Assembly: GCA_030589605.1 (NCBI GenBank)
Contig: JAUUVJ010000119.1
Span: forward strand, 1 to 10,047
Direction: 5' to 3'
Origin: Candidatus Hodarchaeota archaeon
GTDB lineage: Archaea; Asgardarchaeota; Heimdallarchaeia; Hodarchaeales; Hodarchaeaceae
Length of the DNA stretch: 10,047 nt
Made by a program: the position numbers and the translations under genes. Shown one piece after another: positions 1 through 5,220 of this stretch (positions are counted from its first letter, which is position 1; each line of letters opens with the position of its first letter). The notes beneath the pieces were generated by a model, which was not told the DNA's origin, did not search any database, and worked only from the letters and a program-made list of their open reading frames with translations.

Positions 1-2
1 AA

Positions 3-755
3 CAATTAATATCTAATGTATCACATGAATTACGAACACCTATATCAGTAGTTATTCAGTCTATTACTAATCTCAAGAATTTCAAAAATCATTTAGAAGA
101 AGACATTCAAAAACAATTGATTAATTATATTTTAAATAACGCCAAATTGATGGCAAATCTGATTGAAGATCTTCTAATTGGCTCAAAAATTGAAGATAGT
201 AAAATAAAGCTGTTTTTAGAGAAATATCAACCCCAACAAATCATTCAAGAAGTTATTGCACAATTAGAACCTAAATGGAAAGCTAAGAAGATTTTTATTG
301 ACCTTTTCATTAATGAAAGAATTGAACTTATTGGGGATGTAAAAAGAATGGGGCAAGTCTTCAGGATATTGCTAGATAATGCAATAAAATATTCTAATGA
401 GAAAAAGGAAGTAAGAATAAATGTTTTAGACCATTATCAAGGAGTATTCAATCCAAAGAATCTTGAAGGGATTTTAATACAGTTTATTGACTATGGAAGA
501 GGTATTCCTGAAAAGGATTTGCCTCAATTGTTTGAACGTTTTTACAGAGCTGAAGATGTTCAAGGGATTCAGGGAACTGGATTAGGATTATCCATTGCCA
601 AAGAGCTTGTGGAATCTCATAAAGGAGCTATCTTTGCAGAAAGTACTTACCGAAAAGGTTCAATTTTCAGTGTATTCTTACCTTTTTTGAGTGATACATT
701 GGAAACCAAAGCAAAAAAGAAAACAGACTATCAGGTTGAGGTTAAAGGTGGATGA
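3..755 (+). CDS. Sensor histidine kinase, C-terminal part (5' end outside window)
   Basis: The open frame enters from the window edge, so only the catalytic core is visible. The first residues hold the HisKA H-box (SHELRTP, 21-41), with the phospho-acceptor His codon at 24-26. The HATPase_c domain follows, with an N box (LLDNAIKYS), a G1 box (DYGRGIP), an F box (FERFYR) and a G2 box (GTGLGLSIAKELV). This is the complete set for ATP binding and autophosphorylation. The sensor and any membrane part lie upstream of the window. A TTG at 117 could be mistaken for the start, but the H-box lies before it, so it is not. The gene ends 5 nt before the response regulator, and its last codons contain that gene's ribosome binding site. 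The two are almost certainly co-transcribed partners in phosphorelay signalling. The input signal cannot be read from what is here. Confidence 0.95.
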   Translation, partial: QLISNVSHELRTPISVVIQSITNLKNFKNHLEEDIQKQLINYILNNAKLMANLIEDLLIGSKIEDSKIKLFLEKYQPQQIIQEVIAQLEPKWKAKKIFIDLFINERIELIGDVKRMGQVFRILLDNAIKYSNEKKEVRINVLDHYQGVFNPKNLEGILIQFIDYGRGIPEKDLPQLFERFYRAEDVQGIQGTGLGLSIAKELVESHKGAIFAESTYRKGSIFSVFLPFLSDTLETKAKKKTDYQVEVKGG

Positions 756-760
756 AATAA

Positions 761-1648
761 ATGAAAAAAACGATTTTAGTCATTGAAGATAACCCCGCAG
801 TCTTATTCAATCTAAAAATCACATTAGAATTCGATAATTATGATGTTCTTACTGCTGAAAATGGTAAGGAAGGAATTAAGGTTCTTTCAGAGATGGATAC
901 AATACCAGCTTTGATAATTAGTGATATTATGATGCCTGAAATGAATGGTTATGAGTTTTTTAAAACAGTATCACTGAATCCTGATTGGAGTTTTATCCCT
1001 TTTTTGTTTTTAACAGCCAAAGCAGCACCAGAAGACGTTCGGTTCGGTAAATTACTAGGTGTTGATGATTATATTACCAAACCGTTTAAAGCTGAGGATT
1101 TACTAGCAGTAATCAAAGGAAAAATTCTTCGATATGGAGAAAGAAACTTGATTAGAAAACAGATTGAAGAACAAATCCTTGCCTCCTTTTATAAAAATTC
1201 TCCTCATCCTCTTTCTGTAGACACAAAATCTTCGATTTCTCTTTTATTTTTTGCTTGGGATGAAGAACTAGGGCCAGAACTCATAAATTCTTACCCTAAA
1301 GATCCACATCAACGTTCAGAGCTGATGTATGAGGTGGGAATTCAATTATTCCAAACGTCTGTTTCTATTTTTGGCCAACATGGGTATTACGGATCAGCTG
1401 GAGTTTTACTCAATGTCCAGAACATCAACCAAGATGGTTATGTTTTTTTTGACACAAAAAAGGATGAACAAATTCGCGGTGGAGAAAAATTGTTCATGCT
1501 TGCAGTTCTAGCCCCAAACATCAATTATTTCAAATCTTTGCAGATTAATGACCTTTTCCTTAAAATTTCTAGTAAGATTAAACGATCTACAGAATGGAAT
1601 ATCAAGAAAAGATGGGAAGATTTATCTCAAATTCTCAATTCTTATTAA
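761..1648 (+). CDS. Response regulator with receiver domain and unusual C-terminal domain
   Basis: This 295-residue protein starts with a complete receiver domain (about 1-122): acidic pair E9/D10, phospho-acceptor D55 in SDIMMPE, T85 and K107 in the YITKPF loop. It is the probable phosphate acceptor for the kinase immediately upstream. The ribosome binding site (AGGTGG, 746-751) lies inside the kinase 3' end, 9 nt before the ATG. The output part is not a DNA-binding winged helix or a cyclase. After a helical linker (about 125-150), residues about 157-295 begin with FFAWDEELGPELINSYP and continue as alternating strands and helices. This W-D-x3-GP-x5-P opening resembles domains I associate with longin/roadblock-like folds in Asgard archaea. 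That would suggest an output through protein-protein or small-GTPase interaction rather than transcription. The receiver is certain; the output fold is inference. Confidence 0.93.
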   Translation: MKKTILVIEDNPAVLFNLKITLEFDNYDVLTAENGKEGIKVLSEMDTIPALIISDIMMPEMNGYEFFKTVSLNPDWSFIPFLFLTAKAAPEDVRFGKLLGVDDYITKPFKAEDLLAVIKGKILRYGERNLIRKQIEEQILASFYKNSPHPLSVDTKSSISLLFFAWDEELGPELINSYPKDPHQRSELMYEVGIQLFQTSVSIFGQHGYYGSAGVLLNVQNINQDGYVFFDTKKDEQIRGGEKLFMLAVLAPNINYFKSLQINDLFLKISSKIKRSTEWNIKKRWEDLSQILNSY

Positions 1649-1686
1649 CCTTTTCTAGACTTTCCATGAACAGTAATCTCAAGTTG

Positions 1687-1700
1687 TTTTAAATAAAAAA
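1687..1700 (+). promoter_or_regulatory. TATA-like box before the zinc-finger gene
   Basis: TTTTAAATAAAA lies in the short gap after the response regulator stop. An archaeal TATA box here would place the transcript start near 1716-1720, just before the open zinc-finger frame at 1726. It suggests an independent promoter, but AT-richness makes chance matches common. Confidence 0.3.
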
Positions 1701-1725
1701 ATGTAAGAACAGAAGTCAGCTATAA

Positions 1726-2916
1726 AGATTTATCACATATCTATCATGTAGCATATGTGGGAGAGATGATTTAACCAAGAAATTTTGGGGTAAAACTTTT
1801 TGTCAGACCTGTTATGTACATGAATATTTCCTACGTCTTCCTGCGCTAACAAAAACCTACATCGAACAAATCATCTGTGACTATGGAGGAAGGAGTGAAA
1901 AAGAGTTTAGCTCTGACAAAAAGCTTCCTCGATATCCAACATTAAGTACTTGGAATATCACAACCCCAGATTTTCAAAGATGGTTCGAGGATTATCTACA
2001 TGGGAGTAATAGAGTAGCTAGACTACCCAATATGGATTTATCTCAAATTTCCAATCGTTTCAAAGATTATGGCGAAGAAGAGGCAATGTCGCGTGAAGAA
2101 AGAATGAAAAAGGGATTGCAAAAGGGTATTGAAAAATATGCCACTGTACTGGAAAAAATAAGAGCTAATTCTCCTGATGATATTGCTGCTTTCCTGACAC
2201 TAGATAAGGAGCTGTGGATTAATCTCCCAAATGACATCTTTCTAAAAATTACTCCACATCCTGCGATGTCCATTTCCTGCCCTCTCGAAAAACAAGTATT
2301 GATTTGTAACAGAGAGGATTTTTTTCGTGTTTTATCAGAAGAAATCCCTATTTCAACTTATTCACGGTCAAAATTAACTGATGAGAACCTTTATTTTCTT
2401 GCCTACTTAACAAAACATGAAGCTGATCTTGGATATACGTTTAATAAATTCTTTTTTGAAAATTGGTTTGTATACAAAAACAAAACAAGTGATCATTACA
2501 ACGATGGACATGTACAATCTTCCAACCACGCAGGTGAATACATGTGGATGGCCAATTCAAACGCATTATCCACCACTTTTTTGAAAAACGAAGGATTTAA
2601 ACTTATTACACCCAATGAATTAATATTAAATACTTGGGATACTCTTGTAGTCAAGGGAGATGACACAATGACCGAATTCCCATACGATTTACAAGTTGAA
2701 TATTCCTTGAAACTCCTTTGCCCATCAGACGACTCTGATCTTCCTCCCTCAATTTTCTTTAAACCAGAGAACCCATTAATATTTAAACCATCCGAGACAA
2801 AAATATATATCTGCATTAATCCGAAAGGAAGTCGTACCCACGATGGATGGAGCATTCATGATGAAATCCACCCTCTTTTTGTGAAATACAGAATGAATGT
2901 ACTTAATGAAGAATAA
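1726..2916 (+). CDS. Zinc-finger protein of unknown function, 5' end unclear (first ATG at 2032)
   Basis: The first in-frame ATG is at 2032 and gives a 294-residue protein. The same frame stays open back to the TAA at 1723-1725, and the extra 102 codons look coding. They include CSIC (1747-1758) and CQTC (1801-1812), a CX2C-X14-CX2C zinc-binding motif, followed by a soluble-looking segment that runs straight into the 2032 protein. No in-frame ATG, GTG or TTG exists between 1726 and 2032. So the gene has lost its start, is frameshifted near 1720-1750, or uses a rare start codon. Around residues 15-50 of the ATG version there is a charged helical stretch (EEAMSREERMKKGLQKG). The rest is globular, with no membrane segment and no family I recognise. 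The next gene begins 15 nt after the stop and also encodes a zinc finger, so the two may be related in function. Confidence 0.65.
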   Translation, partial: RFITYLSCSICGRDDLTKKFWGKTFCQTCYVHEYFLRLPALTKTYIEQIICDYGGRSEKEFSSDKKLPRYPTLSTWNITTPDFQRWFEDYLHGSNRVARLPNMDLSQISNRFKDYGEEEAMSREERMKKGLQKGIEKYATVLEKIRANSPDDIAAFLTLDKELWINLPNDIFLKITPHPAMSISCPLEKQVLICNREDFFRVLSEEIPISTYSRSKLTDENLYFLAYLTKHEADLGYTFNKFFFENWFVYKNKTSDHYNDGHVQSSNHAGEYMWMANSNALSTTFLKNEGFKLITPNELILNTWDTLVVKGDDTMTEFPYDLQVEYSLKLLCPSDDSDLPPSIFFKPENPLIFKPSETKIYICINPKGSRTHDGWSIHDEIHPLFVKYRMNVLNEE

Positions 2917-2931
2917 CAGTGGTGGTATCCA

Positions 2932-3081
2932 ATGTTTCGTTGTGAAATCTGTAAAGTTTATAAGTTCATGAAAGAAGGGTTTTTTAAGTGCGGAAACACA
3001 CGATGTCATCGACCCGTTTGTGTTTCCTGTCATTCAGTTAGGAATTGTTCATCGTTTTCTTCAAATCCCAGATCTGGATAA
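2932..3081 (+). CDS. Small Cys-rich zinc-finger protein, or 5' half of a frameshifted zinc-finger/TPR gene
   Basis: An ATG 15 nt after the previous stop opens a 49-residue frame with seven cysteines in a spaced pattern: C4, C7, C20, C25, C30, C33 and C39, with H34 alongside (RCEICK, KCGNTRC, CVSCH). This is enough for two zinc sites and resembles RING/B-box-like treble-clef modules, but I cannot assign a named family. A weak GGTGGT ribosome binding site sits about 6 nt upstream. The frame overlaps the downstream TPR frame by 62 nt in a different register. Deleting a single T from the four-T run at 3055-3058 would join NCSSF directly to LQIPDLDNLL of the TPR protein, giving one protein of about 244 residues. 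The short frame could therefore be a real mini-protein, a decayed gene, a sequencing indel or a recoding site. Confidence 0.6.
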   Translation: MFRCEICKVYKFMKEGFFKCGNTRCHRPVCVSCHSVRNCSSFSSNPRSG

Positions 3082-3667
3082 TCTTCTGATATGCCTGAAA
3101 GATTTGATAAAAGACGAATTAATCCCTCTGGATCTGTTTGCTTTACAGATAGGAAAAAGTTTCTCTTCCAATGATCTTGGCTTTTTAAACCTTGCATTAA
3201 AATGGTATAAAATTGCGTTAAAAGAAACTAAAAATCCTCAGAGAAAAACAATTTTACTATCAAATATTGGATCGTTGTATGCAAACCGAGATGAACATGA
3301 AAAAGCTATTGAGTGGTATAAACAATCACTAAATGAAAATTCTCATGATCTTATTGCTTTACATAATCTTTCAGCCTCTTATGCTGCTATGTTAGACTAT
3401 CCTAATGCATTGAAAATTGCTCAGACCATGAAAGAGGTAGGTAACAACCTTTCATTATCTAAAAAGGAAAAAATACAGATAGATTTAGCTTTGAACTTCT
3501 TTACTAATATGAATCAAAGGATTTTTAATCTAAACAGAATTAAAACGAAAAATGAAGTAGTTAAGAAATCGATTATAACAGCAGAAACTCTATTACGTCA
3601 GTTTTATAGTGATAAAGAGAATCAGAACATGGATGTTTCTGCAGTTGTACTAATACATACTCCGTAA
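3020..3667 (+). CDS. TPR repeat protein
   Basis: About three tetratricopeptide-like helical pairs are visible, counting from the GTG at 3020: residues 51-73 (LNLALKWYKIALKE), 77-108 (LLSNIGSLYANRDEHEKAIEWYKQ, with the typical G/Y/A positions) and 111-141 (ALHNLSASYAAMLDYPNALKIA). TPR arrays form superhelical scaffolds for binding other proteins, so an adaptor role in the cytoplasm is likely. Residues 142-215 are Lys-rich and helical. No good ribosome binding site precedes the GTG, and it lies inside the Cys-rich frame. The true N terminus is therefore probably the zinc finger at 2932, reached through a +1 shift at 3055-3058. At the 3' end the frame stops at 3667 where another frame, open from 3654, takes over. 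This gene may thus be broken at both ends. Confidence 0.75.
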   Translation: MFPVIQLGIVHRFLQIPDLDNLLICLKDLIKDELIPLDLFALQIGKSFSSNDLGFLNLALKWYKIALKETKNPQRKTILLSNIGSLYANRDEHEKAIEWYKQSLNENSHDLIALHNLSASYAAMLDYPNALKIAQTMKEVGNNLSLSKKEKIQIDLALNFFTNMNQRIFNLNRIKTKNEVVKKSIITAETLLRQFYSDKENQNMDVSAVVLIHTP

Positions 3668-3704
3668 AACTAAAATTGCTAACTCCGTAAAACTTAAACT
3701 CCAA
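3659..3704 (+). repeat. Imperfect 23-bp tandem duplication at the end of the TPR gene
   Basis: Two adjacent 23-bp copies (3659-3681 and 3682-3704) share 19 of 23 positions and begin with the identical 13-mer ACTCCGTAAAACT. The length is not a multiple of three, and each copy carries a TAA readable in the TPR frame. It sits exactly where the reading frame changes between the TPR gene and the next open frame, consistent with a slippage or duplication event. Confidence 0.7.
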
Positions 3705-3755
3705 CATACTGACTTATTTTTAATAAGAGATAAAAAACAAGAGAATATTAAAAAA

Positions 3756-4049
3756 ATGTTGGATATCTATCCTTCTTTTTTTCAAGAACAAATATCAATA
3801 GCTTATGAAGTAATCAATTCTCTAGAGCCTAAGGTAGTGGTCGTTGTTAATGCTAAAGCATCGGACTTAATCCTTGATTCATGGAAATCTAAGCTCAAAT
3901 ATTCGGAAAATACAGGATATCATAACATTATTTTGAACAATGGGGAATCTATACCAATATTTTTTTCAGGGATGTTATCAGGACGTAGACCACTTGATAA
4001 ACACTCACGAAAAAGATTGATATGGCATATCAAAAGATCATTAACGTAA
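3756..4049 (+). CDS. Unrecognised small protein or C-terminal fragment (frame open from 3654)
   Basis: The first ATG gives 97 residues, but the frame is open back to 3654 and the extra 34 codons look coding (LQHTDLFLIRDKKQENIKK), so the ATG may not be the true start. No ribosome binding site precedes it; the upstream bases are an A-run. The protein contains a hydrophobic strand followed by small residues (PKVVVVVNAKASDLI), then a strand and a conserved-looking tail, FFSGMLSGRRPLDKHSRKRL plus WHIK. The composition suggests an alpha/beta Rossmann-like core with a basic C terminus. I do not recognise the family. It overlaps the TPR frame by 14 nt in the +1 register, so it could be the lost C-terminal half of that gene or a separate gene that lost its 5' end. 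It is oriented with the genes upstream. Confidence 0.55.
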   Translation: MLDIYPSFFQEQISIAYEVINSLEPKVVVVVNAKASDLILDSWKSKLKYSENTGYHNIILNNGESIPIFFSGMLSGRRPLDKHSRKRLIWHIKRSLT

Positions 4050-4084
4050 TGAATAATCAAAAAATTCTTATTTCTCTAAACACA

Positions 4085-4096
4085 TTTTAAAATAAA
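4085..4096 (+). promoter_or_regulatory. TATA-like box before the membrane-protein pair
   Basis: TTTTAAAATAAA lies in the 109-nt gap before the TTG at 4159. A transcript start about 25 nt downstream would give a leader of roughly 45 nt that includes the GAGGG ribosome binding site. The match to an archaeal TATA box is reasonable but unproven in this AT-rich spacer. Confidence 0.3.
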
Positions 4097-4146
4097 CATT
4101 CACAAGTGATTTAATTACGGTTTTAGTTTTTATTGCATTTATAGTT

Positions 4147-4151
4147 GAGGG
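4147..4151 (+). promoter_or_regulatory. Ribosome binding site that fixes a TTG start
   Basis: GAGGG lies 7 nt before the TTG at 4159. No ATG or GTG occurs in frame upstream within the open stretch beginning at 4096, so this site decides the start of the membrane protein. Confidence 0.6.
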
Positions 4152-4158
4152 AAATGAC

Positions 4159-4680
4159 TTGAGAGTTAACGAAATTGATGATAGAATAGTAATTCTAGTG
4201 TTAGTTATATTAATTGCGATTATTTCATTTATAGGAGCTTTTGTCAAATTATTTGAGTTATCTGAAGCATTTTCTATTGGATCGGTCGGAATAGCTGCAT
4301 TAGCTCTGTATTACACTAGGAAAGTGAGAGGGCCTGATTTTGTTTTAACCGAGGCAAGAGTAACTGATAGAACGAATGAAACTGCAACAGTTGTTGTATT
4401 AATACAGAATATAGGGGATCGTATGGGGTATTTACGCTGGGACACTACATACTTGAAAGTTAAAAGCAAAATTTTCAACCTTAGAGCAGCTAGAGAATAT
4501 AATACTACTTTTGCATCAGATACACAACAAGAGAAAGGTGGGTTCACTTTCTTAGCGGGAGAGGATGAGGATTTAACATTTGGTTTTTTCATAGCTATAG
4601 GTGTGTACTCTAGCCACGAGGGTGGATTGAAAGAAAAAGTCTGGGAAACACCATTAAAGGGAAGCTTATCACCTAAATAA
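4159..4680 (+). CDS. Small membrane-anchored protein with extramembrane beta-rich domain
   Basis: The 173-residue protein has two adjacent hydrophobic helices near its N terminus: about 10-29 (IVILVLVILIAIISFIGAF) and about 36-52 (the segment ending IAALALYY). A basic TRKVRG follows, which by the positive-inside rule suggests the remainder faces the cytoplasm. Residues about 59-155 are rich in beta-strand patterns (FVLTEARVTD, TATVVVLIQNIGD, YLKVKSKIFNL), like a small beta-sandwich. No catalytic motif is visible. The TTG start is supported by a GAGGG site 7 nt upstream. The next gene follows after 18 nt with its own strong ribosome binding site, so the two are likely co-transcribed. I do not recognise a family. 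Confidence 0.78.
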   Translation: MRVNEIDDRIVILVLVILIAIISFIGAFVKLFELSEAFSIGSVGIAALALYYTRKVRGPDFVLTEARVTDRTNETATVVVLIQNIGDRMGYLRWDTTYLKVKSKIFNLRAAREYNTTFASDTQQEKGGFTFLAGEDEDLTFGFFIAIGVYSSHEGGLKEKVWETPLKGSLSPK

Positions 4681-4684
4681 GAAT

Positions 4685-4691
4685 AGGAGAG
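4685..4691 (+). promoter_or_regulatory. Ribosome binding site for the second TTG-started membrane gene
   Basis: AGGAGAG sits 7 nt before the TTG at 4699 and within the 18-nt spacer after the preceding stop. It supports TTG as a genuine start and independent translation of the second gene. Confidence 0.65.
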
Positions 4692-4698
4692 AAAAAAT

Positions 4699-5037
4699 TT
4701 GCAAGATATTATAGATAATCTTATCCCTGTAGCGTTTGGATGGATTTTAGGAATTTTAACTGTACTCATTCCAAAAAGTATATTGTGGTTTAATGCTAAA
4801 AGAATACAGAACAAATATAAATCACTTATTGATCAAATAAAAAGTGGAAAACTAAGTAGAACAAGTAATATTCAAATGCCTTCCTTTATTGCTGGAAAAA
4901 AGCAATCATATACAGCTCTTCCAGATCAAGACAAAAAGCTGTTGTTTGAGAGATTACAAGAGATTGTGTTATCAGATAAAAACTGGATGGATTTCCATAG
5001 AATCGTTAAATATTTAGACAAGAAAATGCATACCTAG
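4699..5037 (+). CDS. Small single-pass membrane protein
   Basis: This 112-residue protein has one N-terminal membrane helix (about 9-31, LIPVAFGWILGILTVLIP) followed by a basic stretch (NAKRIQNKYK), indicating a cytoplasmic C-terminal domain. Residues about 35-112 are charged and mostly helical (KKLLFERLQEIVLSDKNWMD). No enzyme motif is visible. TTG is the start, preceded by AGGAGAG at ideal spacing. It lies 18 nt downstream of the other membrane-anchored protein and probably forms a two-gene operon with it, perhaps as membrane partners. The downstream region holds two more short frames with ribosome binding sites, suggesting the operon once continued. I do not recognise a family. Confidence 0.72.
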   Translation: MQDIIDNLIPVAFGWILGILTVLIPKSILWFNAKRIQNKYKSLIDQIKSGKLSRTSNIQMPSFIAGKKQSYTALPDQDKKLLFERLQEIVLSDKNWMDFHRIVKYLDKKMHT

Positions 5038-5062
5038 AGGGATTATTGGAAAAAGTGAGATT

Positions 5063-5122
5063 ATGAAATGGAACTTAATCATTGAATTAGGGTACCTTAT
5101 ATTACTAAAATACCAAGAATGA
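5063..5122 (+). CDS. Possible 19-residue hydrophobic peptide
   Basis: An ATG preceded by AGTGAG (weak ribosome binding site) opens a 19-residue frame rich in Leu and Ile (LIIELGYLILL) in the spacer after the membrane-protein pair. It could be a tiny membrane peptide or chance. It is listed because it lies in line with the operon and the spacer is otherwise unexplained. Confidence 0.15.
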   Translation: MKWNLIIELGYLILLKYQE

Positions 5123-5157
5123 TATTAGCTGTTTAAAATAACAAAGGAGAGTAAATT

Positions 5158-5220
5158 ATGAACATGACAAGTAGTTTTAGACTAGAGCATCTTCATTGGG
5201 GGGGTAATACCAGCCCATAA
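5158..5220 (+). pseudogene. Probable 5' stub of a truncated gene with strong ribosome binding site
   Basis: AAGGAGA (5144-5150) lies 7-8 nt before an ATG, one of the best ribosome binding sites in the window. The frame encodes only 20 residues before TAA at 5218-5220, and its last 44 nt overlap the 3' end of the oppositely oriented methyltransferase gene. A good initiation site leading to almost nothing suggests the beginning of a third operon gene whose body was replaced when the minus-strand block arrived or was rearranged. It could alternatively encode a very short peptide. Confidence 0.35.

Noticed and set aside
1329..1511. 60-residue plus-strand frame inside the response regulator gene
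   Set aside because: It lies wholly within the output domain in another register and has no ribosome binding site; the regulator frame is far better supported.
2067..3033. Three minus-strand frames opposite the zinc-finger gene
   Set aside because: They mirror the coding plus strand and show no recognisable motifs. The plus strand carries the zinc finger and continuous protein-like sequence.
4311..4814. 167-residue minus-strand frame opposite the membrane-protein pair
   Set aside because: The plus strand has membrane helices and two good ribosome binding sites. The minus frame would span both genes and lacks coding character.
5198..5204. Run of seven G in an AT-rich region
   Set aside because: It simply encodes Pro-Pro near the methyltransferase C terminus. 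It could slip, but nothing in the sequence shows that it matters.
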